Notes: generated from the sequence alone by a model not told the origin. Numbered from the stretch's first letter, positions 21,502-32,128 are shown. The stretch is 64,000 nucleotides of DNA from Notospermus geniculatus (GCA_002633025.1 NMRB01002650.1:5793-69792); one strand, 5' to 3'. Numbers and translations: made by a program.

Positions 21502-21571
21502 GTTACACTACCCCATTTGACAATCCCCTTCTCTCATTCTGGGAAGTATTGGGGAACATCATTCATATTCT
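21502..21571. repeat. Dispersed repeat, copy 2
   Basis: Second copy of the 19847-19911 repeat. Farther on, CAATACTACCCAGAACTTCC (about 21628) is an inverted echo of GGGAAGTATTGG. Confidence 0.7.
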
Positions 21572-21862
21572 CGCAGGCGCTGCATACTCGAATCTACGCG
21601 ATCCGATGTTCCCACTGTCCCATCTCCCAATACTACCCAGAACTTCCAATACCTAACAATCTCACAGATATAAACACACGTTTTAAATGACAATGCTTTA
21701 TTCCCAAAGTGATCCCAATTATCATTACAACCATATGCCGCTCAGAGAAAATACACAATATCCTTATACATCCACTTCACAAAATCCATTACCTGCATGT
21801 GCGCAGACGACTNGGGTAATCCATTATCAGCTGTAGGGATTTGAATGACACAAGATGTGGTC

Positions 21863-23142
21863 CTAACTGTTAAATGGAGGGGGCAAATTAGTAGGCATCA
21901 ACTCATTAAAGAACTGTTCATACATTTTGCCATTCAGAACCGACTGAGACAATCTCCCCGCCACCACCGCTGCATCTCGTACCGATTCAACCCTGCTGTA
22001 GTAGGGGGCTGATTTGTCAGAAAACCACCCAACATGCCTATTCATTTCATCCTGGTCTTTCACAGAGCCTGATAGGCCTAATAACACCGCGCACCCTGCT
22101 CGGAAACTGTGCAGTGTCTCTCCGTCATACATACCTAAAGTAACAAAGGTACTCCCGCAACCGGTCAAAGGAAAAGGAAACATTCTGATCAGGCACTCTG
22201 CCCGATTCATCAACTATCCGAAACAAATAGCCTGCTGACAAATTCACACCATGATATGACGGCGACACCACTGAAAATAACGTTCCAGCGCCGCCACCGA
22301 ACAAATCACTTGATCCTGACACCTCTTCACCAAAAACCTGTTGGCCTTCCCCTTTCCACCTCGGATCGTCTTCGTTAACGTATGACAGAAGAGGAGACCC
22401 GTACCATCCGGCAGGTGCCGAACTTCCTGCGCGGGGATTATACCGAAATCCGATGCCCTATCTCCTGCAAAGAATTGCAACTTAAAAAATGCCTTGTCCC
22501 TCACCAATACATATCTCTGGCCTTTAGGCCTATACATACATATCTCTGGCCTATAGCTCGTTATCTGGCCTTTCTAGCTCGTTATCTGGCCTTTCTAACT
22601 CGTTATCAATATACTGAGAAATGCATCGTATCTTATCTTATCCACGAATATGGGCTTTGCCTGTTTCGGTAAAACATGAGACTTCGCCTGTTGTAGTGCA
22701 ATCTGTTTCTAGTAATCCCCAACCAAAGGTGCGCGAGCCGGGTACCCGAAGAGGTTGCCGGATCCCACACCTTCCCCCTGCCAAATTCGTGAAATATTTT
22801 CGAAAGAGCATTAATTGTATTCTGTACGGAGCCCGACGACAAATGAGTAGGACAAGAACACTTTGTAGCACCAACTTCTCCCAATAAGGGGCACGAGAGT
22901 TCATGGACCTTTGTTTTACCTTTTGCATCTTTCCAAACCAGGAACTCGCAAACTTCCCGTGGGCCACATGTCAAAACCGACGACCTCGAGGGAAGCGAGC
23001 ACAAGAATTTCTCAAAACCACTTCTTATCGAGTCAATACGTTTCTTAGCTTTCCCATTCCCAAAATTACTCTCCAGATAATCCAACCTCCTTGAAATGGC
23101 ATCCCTATCAATCGCCACCACATCAGACTGGACAATCACTAC
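21863..23142 (-). pseudogene. Tyrosine recombinase catalytic region
   Basis: Reading down the - strand, an acceptor at 23142 opens a frame with VCEFLVWKDAKGKTKVHELS, CSCPTHLSSGSVQNTINAL and FHEFGRGKVWDPA (N-terminal SAM-like part). After a frame change it continues QAKSHVLPKQAKPIFVDKI with a TAG just ahead. Next come FFAGDRASDFG (catalytic Arg I), ICSVAALERYFQWC, NLSAGYLFR, ETLHSFRAGCAVLLG (His-x-x-Arg), NRHVGWFSD (His/Trp) and YYSRVES (nucleophile Tyr). All catalytic residues of a tyrosine recombinase are present but in three frames with at least one stop. Such enzymes cut and rejoin DNA through a 3'-phosphotyrosine. It is likely the C-terminal half of the gene whose other exons lie up to 25441. 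Crypton, DIRS/Ngaro or a domesticated gene are all possible. Confidence 0.75.
22520..22612. repeat. Microduplications inside recombinase
   Basis: GATAACGAG(C/T)TAGAAAGGCCA (on -) is repeated about two and a half times, next to two copies of GGCCAGAGATATGTAT. They break the reading frame between the N- and C-terminal recombinase parts. Confidence 0.75.
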
Positions 23143-23149
23143 CTGGAAT

Positions 23150-23704
23150 CACAAGTGAAACTATATCAGCATAATACCAAAACGTTAACCGATGAGCGAA
23201 CAACCTGAATGGCAAGGCCTCACAAGGAACTAAACCCGTGTTGTAGGATTTAGAACGACACCCTCATCCCCAACATCTCCTAAGAGAATAGACGCCTGCC
23301 TGTACATCATCAGCAATGGTTCCCAAATTGGTGTAGACCCAAAATCAGGCAGCAACATAGTGCAGGTGTTCACCCTGTTGTCAATGAGCAAACGTAAAAC
23401 CGGCATAATGAGCTGGTCCGGAGGAAACCCGAAAGATGTTTTATGCCTACGGCCCCTAGTCGTTGTTTTTCGTGCTGTGGGCCTCATTTTTGTATCTACA
23501 GCTGGTTTCAGCATTGTGTTCCTCCGACAGCTGTTTTATTTCATCGTTGAGGGTAATAACCTCTGGGCCTGGAGTTATTCGTTGTCTTATTGATTCAACC
23601 ATGTCTTTCAGTTGCACATAGTCACAACCATTAATAGTACATGTGAGGTGTTGAAGATCGCTGTAATAATTTGTTTTTCCATATTGTCTATATTCGTTTT
23701 TCAA
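23150..23704 (-). pseudogene. Middle part of recombinase element
   Basis: Two - strand frames look coding. One (23456-23704) includes DYVQLKDMVESIRQR and TPGPEVITLNDEIKQLSEEH, a probable coiled coil. The other (23230-23514) includes CTMLLPDFGSTPIWEPLLMM, resembling the T-x-x-x-P-x-x-x-S/T-x-x-x-W-x-x-L block seen between the polymerase and recombinase parts of DIRS-like elements. A third phase to 23150 reads LVPCEALPFRLFAHRLTFW. The frames overlap and are not splice-linked, so this part is decayed. No reverse transcriptase catalytic motif (YxDD-like) was found. Confidence 0.35.
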
Positions 23705-24309
23705 GACTGAACACGCAATCCAGTAGTTTTCTTGACCTTACTGGCCAAATCAGAGCAGATTCCAGTCATAGCATTGTTTTCAGCCACATGGTCAGCTTTC
23801 TCTCCCGCTTTGGCTGTCAGTGGACATTTGAACGTTTGGACATTTGAACGTTTGCGTTTATTGTCAATGAACGGTTTCAGATCTGCTCCACAAAAGAACC
23901 ATGTATAAGGGGCAGGCTGACCACTCTGCCTCTGAAAGGGCCTCCCTCTATATGGCCGACGGGCCCCATAACCCCGGTACTGGCCTCTACCTTGGTTCAA
24001 CAGGGGAGAAAGTAGATGTTTGAAGGAGGCTGTTGCCAACTTTGGGTGCAAGTCCTCCAACGGACTAGATTTACGCTTTGGGGAGCCAAGTTATGTTTCC
24101 ACAGCCTTCTCTTTAGGCACCACTTTGGGCTTTTGCACCTTCATAGACTGGGCTATAGCCTTTGATACTACATCAGAAGTACCAGAGCCAAGGACGTTCA
24201 ACACGAGAGCGGCCATATCGATCTTCCCTTGAATGCGGCTGGCATGCCTAAACAAATCCTCAAACATCTGGGCATCCTTATGACGTTCCGCAGCCGCCAC
24301 CGTCGACAA
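23705..24309 (-). pseudogene. Gag-like exon, RG-rich with knuckle
   Basis: An acceptor (ATTTGGATCAG, exon from 24309) continues in phase 0 with LSTVAAAERHKDAQMFEDLF, then MAALVLNVLGSGTSDVVSKA. An in-frame TAA at 24088-24090 interrupts it. Beyond that are an Arg/Gly/Tyr-rich stretch (GRGQYRGYGARRPYRGRPF) and WFFCGADLKPFIDNKRKR, a degenerate zinc-knuckle-like segment with a single Cys. This layout recalls nucleic-acid-binding Gag-like proteins. It lies in the same transcriptional direction as the tyrosine recombinase, between it and the N-terminal exons. The single stop would abolish the protein unless it is a sequencing error. Confidence 0.55.
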
Positions 24310-24826
24310 CTGATCCAAATGTAACACAAACCAGAATTACATCAATCCTTCTGTGCAGGTTGAAATAACAGGGGAAAATATGATGAAAACGTCAACTCCG
24401 TTCCCATCAACTCCATTACGAAATTGAGTAACAGAGTTGACAAAAAAAATTAAAACTCATTATAAAACTGCTTTGGTGGTGGTGGTAATTTCGTCCATAC
24501 CTCTTGCTATTATGAGGATTGATATAAAGTTCTTCAATTTTTTTATACTCTGAGTAATAAGGTGCGTAACGGAGGTGACCATCTAATGCATTTTAGCTCT
24601 TTTCCATTTTGATTTTTTTTCTCACATCCAAGTCAGAAAATTTTAGGATTTTTATTGTTTCCTTTTCAAAATGAACCAAATAATGAAATAGTCACATCAA
24701 GACACGAATAAAATGAGTTTGAAATTTCACCCCTGGAACATGCCAATTTGTCCCCTAATCGGAGAATCACCCATACAGCAAAAGCAAAGGCTCGCTTGGG
24801 TCATCCTGGAGGGCTAACGACCTTAC
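24310..24826. other. Intron, AT-rich
   Basis: The intron between the 24827 donor and the 24309 acceptor on the - strand. It contains short poly-A/T runs and no coding sense. Confidence 0.5.
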
Positions 24827-24940
24827 CTTCTCCTTGGTCGCTCTCACAGCATCAGTCCTCGGCATCTTTGCTGCTGGCTCATCATCTACCGCCGAACCTC
24901 CTTTAGCGCCTGTAGCAGCCGACGTTCTCGGTCTTTCCGG
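24827..24940 (-). CDS. Internal exon of recombinase gene
   Basis: Bordered by acceptor CCTTTTCAG (next to 24940) and donor GTAAGG (from 24826). It is 114 bases, phase 0 on both sides, encoding PERPRTSAATGAKGGSAVDD, then EPAAKMPRTDAVRATKEK. The polar, basic PxxKMPR stretch looks like a nuclear-localisation linker. Both neighbouring exons also end or start in phase 0, which supports a real spliced gene. Confidence 0.6.
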
Positions 24941-25198
24941 CTGAAAAGGAAAATGCTCGACTTTATCCAGTGAAGCAATTATCGGTATTTTGGAAAACAA
25001 TGATTTTAACTATATCACTAGCCAATCCAACTACATTTACCCACATTGGGTCGCAGCCCGCACATTTCGCCCATTCCTGCTAAGCCATTTCTCCTACTTT
25101 TGTTGTGATTCATTCTATAAGCCTTCAAGTTGGCTAACCTCCCAAAGGAATCGTCGCCATTCCCAAGAAATTAGCCGTACGAGCCGGAGCTCCCTTAC

Positions 25199-25441
25199 CA
25201 CAATGTCCTGACTGTCGGACTGCCCAACTTCATTTGCCATAACTGTGGCAAGGTGTGCAAGCAGCAGGCTATTCTCTTGCGACACTTCCTTTCGAAGGCA
25301 ATCGAGGATTCCCTCCAAAGCCTCCCTGGTTAGGCGTTTGAAAGCAGCCCTAAGCTCCTCTCCCGTTATGTCGTTCAACGGCACATCCTTAGAGAATTTT
25401 GCATACTCTTTAGGGACATCTGCCGCTGCAGAACGCTCCAT
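25199..25441 (-). CDS. N-terminal exon of recombinase gene
   Basis: A start at 25441 opens MERSAAADVPKEYAKFSKDV, followed by EELRAAFKRLTREALEGILD and VSQENSLLLAHLATVMANEV. Together these are an amphipathic, helical, possibly oligomerising region. A donor (GTG|GTAAGG) closes it at 25199 in phase 0, matching the next exon at 24940. The family is not named by me. The exon set (25199-25441, 24827-24940, 23705-24309, 21863-23142) reads as one - strand gene. Confidence 0.55.
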
Positions 25442-25651
25442 CAGGGAATAAAGGTTCTTTTCCCTTTTGTCAATCGCAAGAACTCTGCAAAGTTGTGCAG
25501 TAGACTTGAATCTTCTCCTCCCACAAGAATGACCTCATTATGACGACGCCGTTAACGCCACTTCTTTCGGCATTTTCTTTATCCTTCTGATCAACTATCA
25601 GTACACGGAAAGAAACTTTGACGCACAGTCGGTTTGAACCATTTTTCCTTT

Positions 25652-25850
25652 TTAGCTCACTCGTGTGAGCTTTTATCGTCCTGCGGCGTCCGTCGTCGTC
25701 GTCCGTTAGCAGGACACGTTTCGTAACCGCTGGAGCTATTGATCTGAAACTTAGTACATATACATGTATACCCGTAGGTCAGATGACCTATGACACCAAG
25801 TTTCGGTCCGATTCGATTTTTGGCTTGGCCTCCAGGTGGGCACAACGTTA
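25652..25850 (+). repeat. R1 repeat, partial copy
   Basis: It carries TTTTTAGCTCACTCGTGTGAGCTTTTATCG at its head, then CCGTTAGCAGGACACGTTTC and GACACCAAGTTTCGGTCCGA. It ends after TTGGCCTCCAGGTGG. The head is again placed just after a T run. Confidence 0.8.
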
Positions 25851-26507
25851 TATCACTATCGATACAGTCAAAATCTGAAATGTTCAGTCCTGCATTGTCT
25901 CACTGATGTCTGATGGACATTGGGCATTGTGCTCAAGAAATGGTATCCCACATCGCAAACATGGTGGATATTGGACCATCTCTGGATCGATACTGTCATT
26001 TTCTGAACTACATGTACATTCATGACTGTCATTTATGTTTAGTTCCCAGCATTGGAAACATGTCTTTCCAAATACATAACTCTTAACCGGACTGGTTGAT
26101 GACTGATTTTCTTTACTACATGTACATTCATGACTATCATTTATGTTTAGTTCCCAGAACTAAACATACCAGAACCACTTTCTGCTGTACCACTTGCATT
26201 CACATCCGGTGGCAAAAAAATGCACGCATAAAATTGAAAAATCGACATCTTTTACCTAAAGTAATCACACTAAGCTTATTACTTAAAGCTGAACTTAACA
26301 GATATAAACCCCAAGCGGCAGAGGTAGAAATTACGAACAGCCACAAGGCACTTCCAAACTACCTATGAAAACGATACACCCTCTCGGACGGTCACAGTTG
26401 GTTTCACTTGCCACCACGCTGCTGATGAGGAAAGATCTCAGTACAGCTGCCAAATGAGAAAAAACGAAAAATAATCTGTTATGGTACCGAGATTCGAACC
26501 CTCAACC
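25851..26507. other. No gene; local duplication
   Basis: TACATGTACATTCATGACTG and TCATTTATGTTTAGTTCCCAG occur at about 26011-26056 and again at 26119-26157, a tandem duplication with a roughly 105-base period. No coding feature is seen. Confidence 0.5.
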
Positions 26508-26815
26508 CTATGATCGATTCGCCTGCACCATAGCAGCATCTTCACCAAGGACATGTTTTTCTGTGATGTCGGTGAGCAACTCCGTCAAGTTCTGGTGGAA
26601 ACCAAGTCTGGTCGGTGTACAGCTGTTTGCTGGGGTTGGAGGTTCTGAGTTATTGCTGGCCAGCTTGGGTTGTATGCGAAGGTAAGGAAAAGACCTGGAG
26701 TAGTTATAGGTGTCCGGCTGGTTTTGTGGTGGAGGGTCACATTTTGCCGGAACTTGATAAAAGTGAAGGTGAACCTTACCATAGGCTGCATTCAAATCAT
26801 CCCTGACTGAGGCAA
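26508..26815 (-). CDS. Open exon, unknown protein
   Basis: The frame stays open for about 100 codons with a Pro-rich middle (QVPAKCDPPPQNQPDTYNYS) and a helical end (GFHQNLTELLTDITEKHVLG). It starts after a possible acceptor (CCTCAGTCAG). A word GGTTCGAATCTCGG downstream on the same strand resembles a tRNA B box, so a repeat origin is possible. No family was recognised. Confidence 0.25.
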
Positions 26816-27380
26816 GGAACTGACTTCACGATCAGTTGCACTGTTGGTGTCCTTAGGCTGTGCAACGGGGGCTGAAACACACCCTGCATTAAAGCAAATG
26901 GCTCGCGGGGTTTGTTGACATGTCTTCAGACACCTGGAATGTAAAATGTTAAGGTGACTGGCGAGTTCACCTCATTTTAAAAATCATTTTAAAAATCTTT
27001 TTTCGTAAACCTTGTGATGTTGACTCGAAGTCATTTCCATTGAGGGCTGATTCGACATTTCCAACAACGCGAGTTTCACGCTAAGATTACAAAGATCCTA
27101 CACAACCTTCCCCATGTACTCATTGCCTAGCCGACTCGTGTGAAAAGTTGAATCATCCCCTGCACTTTTGGGAGTAGCCTAATACTGACCGTCTCCACAG
27201 TCAAGGGAAAGAAGGTGTCCGACCCCTTAATGTCAAACTGAAAGGGGTTGCCAAGGTCTACAGTTGCAGCATATCCATGATCACTACTGGTGATGGGTGG
27301 ATGACTTGAAAGTTGGCCACGACACTTGGGGTGGGTGGACTGGCTGGTAGTAGGGCCTACCGGTTTCTGACAAAATCATG
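26816..27380. other. No supportable gene
   Basis: Nothing coding or repeated stands out, apart from a duplicated TCATTTTAAAAA word near 26970. Confidence 0.4.
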
Positions 27381-28553
27381 TAAAGGGGCTGGGCAGAAAT
27401 GAAGGGTTGTTACAAGTTCGGCATAACTCTGAAACTACAGTTTCGATTTGCTTGAAACTTGCACAGATGATGCTTTTGTACTGAATGATTAACAACTATG
27501 ATGGCACAAAAACAAATGCATTACTCTTTCCTAATTAGGGAGACAATGCCTGATTTCTGAGGCCTAGAAAGACGAAAAATAGTCATTATTTCACCTCAGA
27601 ATTTCACATAGGCCTGTGTCACGTAAAATGCTAACAAGGTTGTGTGATATGAGTTGATGATTTTAATTGTTTTCTGCAAAAAATGTATTTTAGAGTTTTG
27701 GTTCAAATGCCTTACCTCTGCAAGTTGAGCAAGCTTTTACAAAAGCCATTCAAACCAATGTGAAAACTGACCACAGGCCTGGGAACCACTGCACTTATTC
27801 ACCCAGAATGACTCAATCAAACCATACACTGAGAGTACATATTTCACATGAATTACCTTCAATTGGAATGTTGTTAGGTCGCATGTCATTTTGGATGACA
27901 TCACTCGTTCCCAGGCCTGTGGTCAGTTTCACTGGTTGAATGGCTTTGTAAAAGCTTGCTCAACTTGCAGTGTAGGGCATGTGAACCAGACATCTAAAGT
28001 ACCATTTTTCGTTGAAAATAATTAAAACAATTAACAGATATCACACCTACTTGAGAGCATTTTATGTGACACAGGCCCATGTGAAATTCTGTGGTGAAAG
28101 AATGACTATTCCTCATCTTTTTTGGCCTATGAAATCTGGCATTGTCTCCCCAATTTAATTAGCAAAGAGCAATGCAATTGTTTTTATGTCATCATAATTG
28201 TTAATCATTCACTACAAAGCATCATCTGCGCAAGTTTCAAGTAAATCGAAACAGTAGTTTAAAGCCTCACTGTTTTGAATTCAGAAAGTGCTTACGTCCT
28301 CCGACGTTAGCGTAGTGTAAAATGTACTATGGTCTATGTGAATACATTAGGGCTCTGCCTGCAGTTTTTTCAGTGTGTGCTGAAAACTAGGGCTTGATTG
28401 TTTGAAGTACGTATCAGACAGTCATTTTGGGGACCATTACGAGGCTATGAAACCTCTAGCTGCACAGTCCTGACAGTTTGAAAATGTCGTAAAATTCAAT
28501 ACTGTGAGGCTTTAAGAGTTATGACAACCCTTCATTTCTGCCCAGCCCCTTTA
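27381..28553. mobile_element. Long inverted-repeat element
   Basis: It begins TAAAGGGGCTGGGCAGAAAT and ends with the inverse ATTTCTGCCCAGCCCCTTTA. Arms about 400 bases long match at roughly 80 percent by eye, meeting around 27786-27910 at CAGGCCTGGGAAC/GTTCCCAGGCCTG. No open frame is shared by both arms. The right arm is longer because it carries the nested 249-base element at 28263-28511. No clear target duplication was found. Confidence 0.75.
28263..28511. mobile_element. Nested element with TTAA duplication
   Basis: 249 bases with inverted ends AGCCTCACTGTTTTGAATT and AGCCTCACAGTATTGAATT, flanked by TTAA at 28259-28262 and 28512-28515. The left arm of the host element has GTAGTTTCAGAGTT at the matching place, giving the empty site. 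A TTAA target is the mark of piggyBac and Kolobok. It is non-coding. Confidence 0.75.
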
Positions 28554-28999
28554 TTTAAATCACATAAACCTCAGTCGTTTATTCCTCCTTCTTTTTTGTA
28601 GGTCCTAGTTTACTTACTGGTAGAAAAATTACACCAGAAAAGTAAAAGTTGGGCCCAGGCCTGCTTATAGGCTACTGCAACGTCCGGAAATCACGAGAGG
28701 CCTACGGTATCCGATGAAGTAGCCTAGGTCTAAATAATAGGCCTAGGCCTAAGTCATTTTTACTAATAAGGTCAAATACTACAATCTTCTCCAAATATTT
28801 ATTTCATTTGAATCATTAAAAACAAACCAGACATCGGTTTTGAGATTGCATCGTAGGCCTACTGGGTCCACATGGCTGACCTGGCTCTGGCTGGTTCAAA
28901 CCCCTCCACCTTGCTTATCGATCCCCATCGATGGTTAATCATGCTATAATCATGTTACAGAAGCACACTTTATTCTCCATAATATTTTAACTTACATAC
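28554..28999. other. No supportable gene
   Basis: TAGGCCTA words are dense near 28690-28760. It presumably belongs to the first intron of the - strand gene that starts at 29090. Confidence 0.4.
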
Positions 29000-29090
29000 C
29001 ATTGGCATCATTGGGATAAAATTCCCATGGAAATTCCATTTCTGTTGGCATGATTGGAGTTGGGCATACCCCTCCCACGTGCTCCGCCAT
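29000..29090 (-). CDS. Candidate first exon, unknown gene
   Basis: AAAATGGCGGAGCAC gives a start in a YY1-like AAAATGGCGG context. The 30-codon frame MAEHVGGVCPTPIMPTEMEF then PWEFYPNDANG runs to a good donor (GTATGT at 28999). Short first exons with this start context are common at animal housekeeping promoters. Downstream exons would lie below 28999 on the - strand, where the long inverted-repeat element sits in the intron. No domain is visible in so short a piece. Confidence 0.4.
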
Positions 29091-29529
29091 TTTGAAAAGC
29101 CCGCGCGGTGAAATTCTCGCATCAATCGGTAAATGCCGAGATTTGAACCTGGTCTTTCCGATAAGCCAATAAAAAACGACCGACTCTTCGTGTTTATGGT
29201 GAGAATGAACCAATAAAGACAACGCTTATAAAAATTTGCTGTGATATCCCGATCAGGGTATTACTGATAGCCAGATGCGTATACATTATCTAGATCGAGC
29301 TAACCGGAAACTAATCGGGATCTATATTATAATTGACGGTGGCGCTTTAACTTCGAACACGAACTCCTCCGTGGTTTCTGATCGAAATGGCACCATTTTC
29401 ACAGGAAGTGTTGAAAATGACATGGGGGTGGCCCTTAAGCGGGTGGCATTACATTTGTTTACCCTTAAGCGAATAAAATGCAGGAAGAAACTTCCAATGA
29501 TTTGCAATGCCCACTAGCCTGGTTTCGCT

Positions 29530-29579
29530 GGCCACCGTGTAGATGGCGCTGCGTACGCAACACCATCTACACGGTGGCC
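29530..29579. repeat. Perfect 17-base hairpin beside an N
   Basis: GGCCACCGTGTAGATGG and CCATCTACACGGTGGCC are perfect inverted copies around a 16-base spacer that itself contains GCGTACGC. The ambiguous base at 29581 directly follows, so the stem may have disturbed sequencing. Confidence 0.8.
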
Positions 29580-29599
29580 GNCATCAGATTTTTATTTTT

Positions 29600-30424
29600 G
29601 GCCATAGCAACGGGCATAGCAACGAAAACGAAAATCTTCGACAATCTTCGGTAATGACGTCAATTCAAGAACCGGTCTCAATGAAGATGACAGAAAGGAT
29701 GACGTCACATGATTTCAGCAAGTTAACTGGCATAACATGAGTGACAGCAACGATCAATCAAATTGGGCCTAAGGTACAAAAAGGCAAATCTACTAATTTC
29801 ATCACAGTACCCGGTGCTGCTTGTGAGCCAGGCAACTTCCAGCACTTCTGCATTCAAGCAAACGGGATACATCCCAGGGTGGTAAGTGATGCATGACAAA
29901 CTCTGTTCATAACGTTCCTCCCCCTTTATCCACCGTCAATCCACTTCAGTGACCTCTAAGCAGCAAAGACACTCAGCAGCTGTGGGCATTGGCTGGCAAT
30001 TTCCACAGTGGCACCTGTGAAAAAGGAACGCATGAAAACTATGAAAGTTGTCAAGTGTGCATGCTTTGTAGTACAGATGTAGATACCGTACAAAGATTTC
30101 CACCTAAAATGAGTCAAGTGAGTTTTCTAGAGTTTGGATTGTAAAGTTCCAGCCTGAAGTAGACCCTGGTTGCGGTCGAAAATTTGCAAATTTCTGGAAA
30201 TTGACTTTATATTTATCATTATATTGTGTGTCGATTTTTGTGCTTGCTTTCTCTTTACCTCAATATGCCGGTACAAAAGTAGTCCCGAACATATTTTACA
30301 AGATGACCAGTGGCATCATGGTCATGTAGGCCTAGCCTACATCCATACAGGCACATAGTGAGAAACAGCCAGCTTTGTCACAGAATTAAAAGGTAGGCCC
30401 ATTCACAAGAGTCCACATCAAATC
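29600..30424. other. No supportable gene
   Basis: Short frames only, likely intron or intergenic. GCATAGCAACG words repeat near 29605-29625. Confidence 0.4.
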
Positions 30425-30836
30425 TCAGCTGGCCTCGTCTAAGTTCATGTGGTTTCTCAAGAAGTCCAACAATCTCTTGAAAATCAATATTTGAACGATC
30501 TTCAACAGATGGCCAAACACATGTGTTGGTGGTGCTTTGTGAGGACGCATGAACCTCACGTTACAGTTTTCATTGCCACTTGAACTTCCACCCACCAACG
30601 GACCATCACCCTTTGCCACAAAAAACCGGGAATGTCCATTGTTGAGAACATATTTCACAAGAATGAACTACTGTCCATCTACATCATACTCGGGTCGAAA
30701 GGTTTCACACCTGTCCATCCACAGGATTGTCGATTGGAGCCTGTTGGTTCATCATCCTCGGCCTCAGAAGCACCTGAGGACGGCTCATGTTCAGATGACT
30801 CAATCTTTCTACCGGTAGATGACTCCTCACCATGAT
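30425..30836 (-). CDS. Possible later exons of DUF4806-type gene
   Basis: Two - strand frames look coding. HGEESSTGRKIESSEHEPSS followed by GASEAEDDEPTGSN (about 30730-30833) is a Ser/acid-rich linker as in DUF4806 proteins. HVFGHLLKIVQILIFKRLLD (about 30455-30520) is helical. They sit downstream of the recognisable N-terminal exon at 30998-31232, but the phase does not match cleanly at the TTTAG acceptor I could see. The conserved DUF4806 core was not recognised here. Confidence 0.3.
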
Positions 30837-30997
30837 TTATCTAAATGACAATTGTCACATATAGTCCCCCCATACAATGTACATGTAAAATATGTATTTT
30901 TTTGTTGGTTTCCAAATTTGTGGGTCACATTTGGATTACCCTGGATAATTGTGGTATAAAATTAGCTATATGTAAAAAATAGCTTAACTTATCTTAC

Positions 30998-31232
30998 CTT
31001 TTCTGCACCACTCTTTTATTCGGTATGACTTCCAACTATCCTGGGGAACTTCCTCACGTTTTACCGCTCTGTCGCATCTGCTGTTTTCTGTGTACTGTGG
31101 CCACAGCGAGCAACTGACACCATCAAGCCAGTTGCTGGGGACAACGGCCAGTCCACCAATATCTTTGTCGGTAAACTCGACAACAAAATAGTCAACGACG
31201 TCACGGTCACGACTGTCCGCCATATTGTTCAT
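30998..31232 (-). CDS. DUF4806-type protein, first exon
   Basis: A start at 31232 gives MNNMADSRDRDVVDYFVVEF, then TDKDIGGLAVVPSNWLDG and SLWPQYTENSRCDRAVKREE, ending W..YRIKEWCRKGK at a good donor (AAAG|GTAAGA, 30998/30997). VVEF..D.....VVPS.WL, a Trp-Pro segment and P..W..Y form the N-terminal module typical of DUF4806-containing invertebrate proteins. The exon is intact and starts with two Mets in an ATGGCGG context. These proteins are often multi-copy, and some sit in mobile elements. Their function is unknown. Confidence 0.6.
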
Positions 31233-31520
31233 ATACCGGTACTACAATGTACGCACCCTTAAGAGAGATTTGGGTGGCTGAACATCCGCAGTGTTTTTCA
31301 CCTGTCAACATCACAGTCAATGCCTCCTACATTAACATGTAGTGCTAAATGGTAAAAATGATTAGGCCTACGCTAAAAATTCAACAAATTCTACCAACCA
31401 GTAGCTGGTCAATCTGTAACCTAAACCAGGTCAACTCAGACTACTCGAGTCAACTCGTACCCGATTGGAGTCAACTCGTACCATCACTTATACCCAGGCT
31501 GCCCACACTGATTATAGCCC

Positions 31521-31678
31521 TTTTCACACTATGCAGAATTTTGGCCTGGATGAACCGTGCTGTGCTTGGCCCGTGGCCAGGCCTGCCTCAGAAAGACTGT
31601 TTACGCTGCACCATGGGAAATGGGCCACAATACGATAAAATACACAGTGATTGAATTTTCAACCTCCTCTGTGTTGAC
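31521..31678. repeat. Direct repeat, copy 1
   Basis: A 158-base sequence (TTTTCACACTATGCAGAATT to CCTCCTCTGTGTTGAC) recurs at 31962-32128 with only an 8-base CATGCATG-like insert and one or two changes. The copies flank about 285 bases containing AGGATATTTTTAGCCGAG. They could be short LTRs or a local duplication. Confidence 0.85.
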
Positions 31679-31961
31679 TGCCACGGCAAGGACATACCTT
31701 TCTGGACTTAGACTTCTGCACTTCATTTAGGAGTTTGACATCATCCTGCTGCCTTCGTCTTCGCTAGGATATTTTTAGCCGAGTTTTAAAGATCTGACCA
31801 ATGAGAGCGAACCGGTGATTCCAATGACGTCACACGGCGGCATCCCCGTCGGCAATATGGAAATCAGTGGTCACCGATCAGGTCACAGTGCTCGTAATGT
31901 GATATTAAATCCCGCATTTAAGTACAATAAGATCATCGAACGTGGATTATCTTGGGTGTAT

Positions 31962-32128
31962 TTTTCACACTATGCAGAATTTTGGCCTGGATGAACCGTG
32001 CTGTGCTTGGCCCGTGGCCAGGCCTGCCTCAGAAAGACCGTTTACGCTGCACCATGCATGCCATGGGAAATGGGCCACAATACGATAAAATACACAGTGA
32101 TTGAATTTTCAACCTCCTCTGTGTTGAC
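31962..32128. repeat. Direct repeat, copy 2
   Basis: Second copy of 31521-31678 in the same orientation. It has ACCATGCATGCCATGGG where copy 1 has ACCATGGG. Confidence 0.85.

Noticed and set aside
26480-26530. tRNA-like B box GGTTCGAATC on the - strand
   Set aside because: No convincing A box at the right distance and no cloverleaf. Kept only as a remark in the neighbouring ORF entry.
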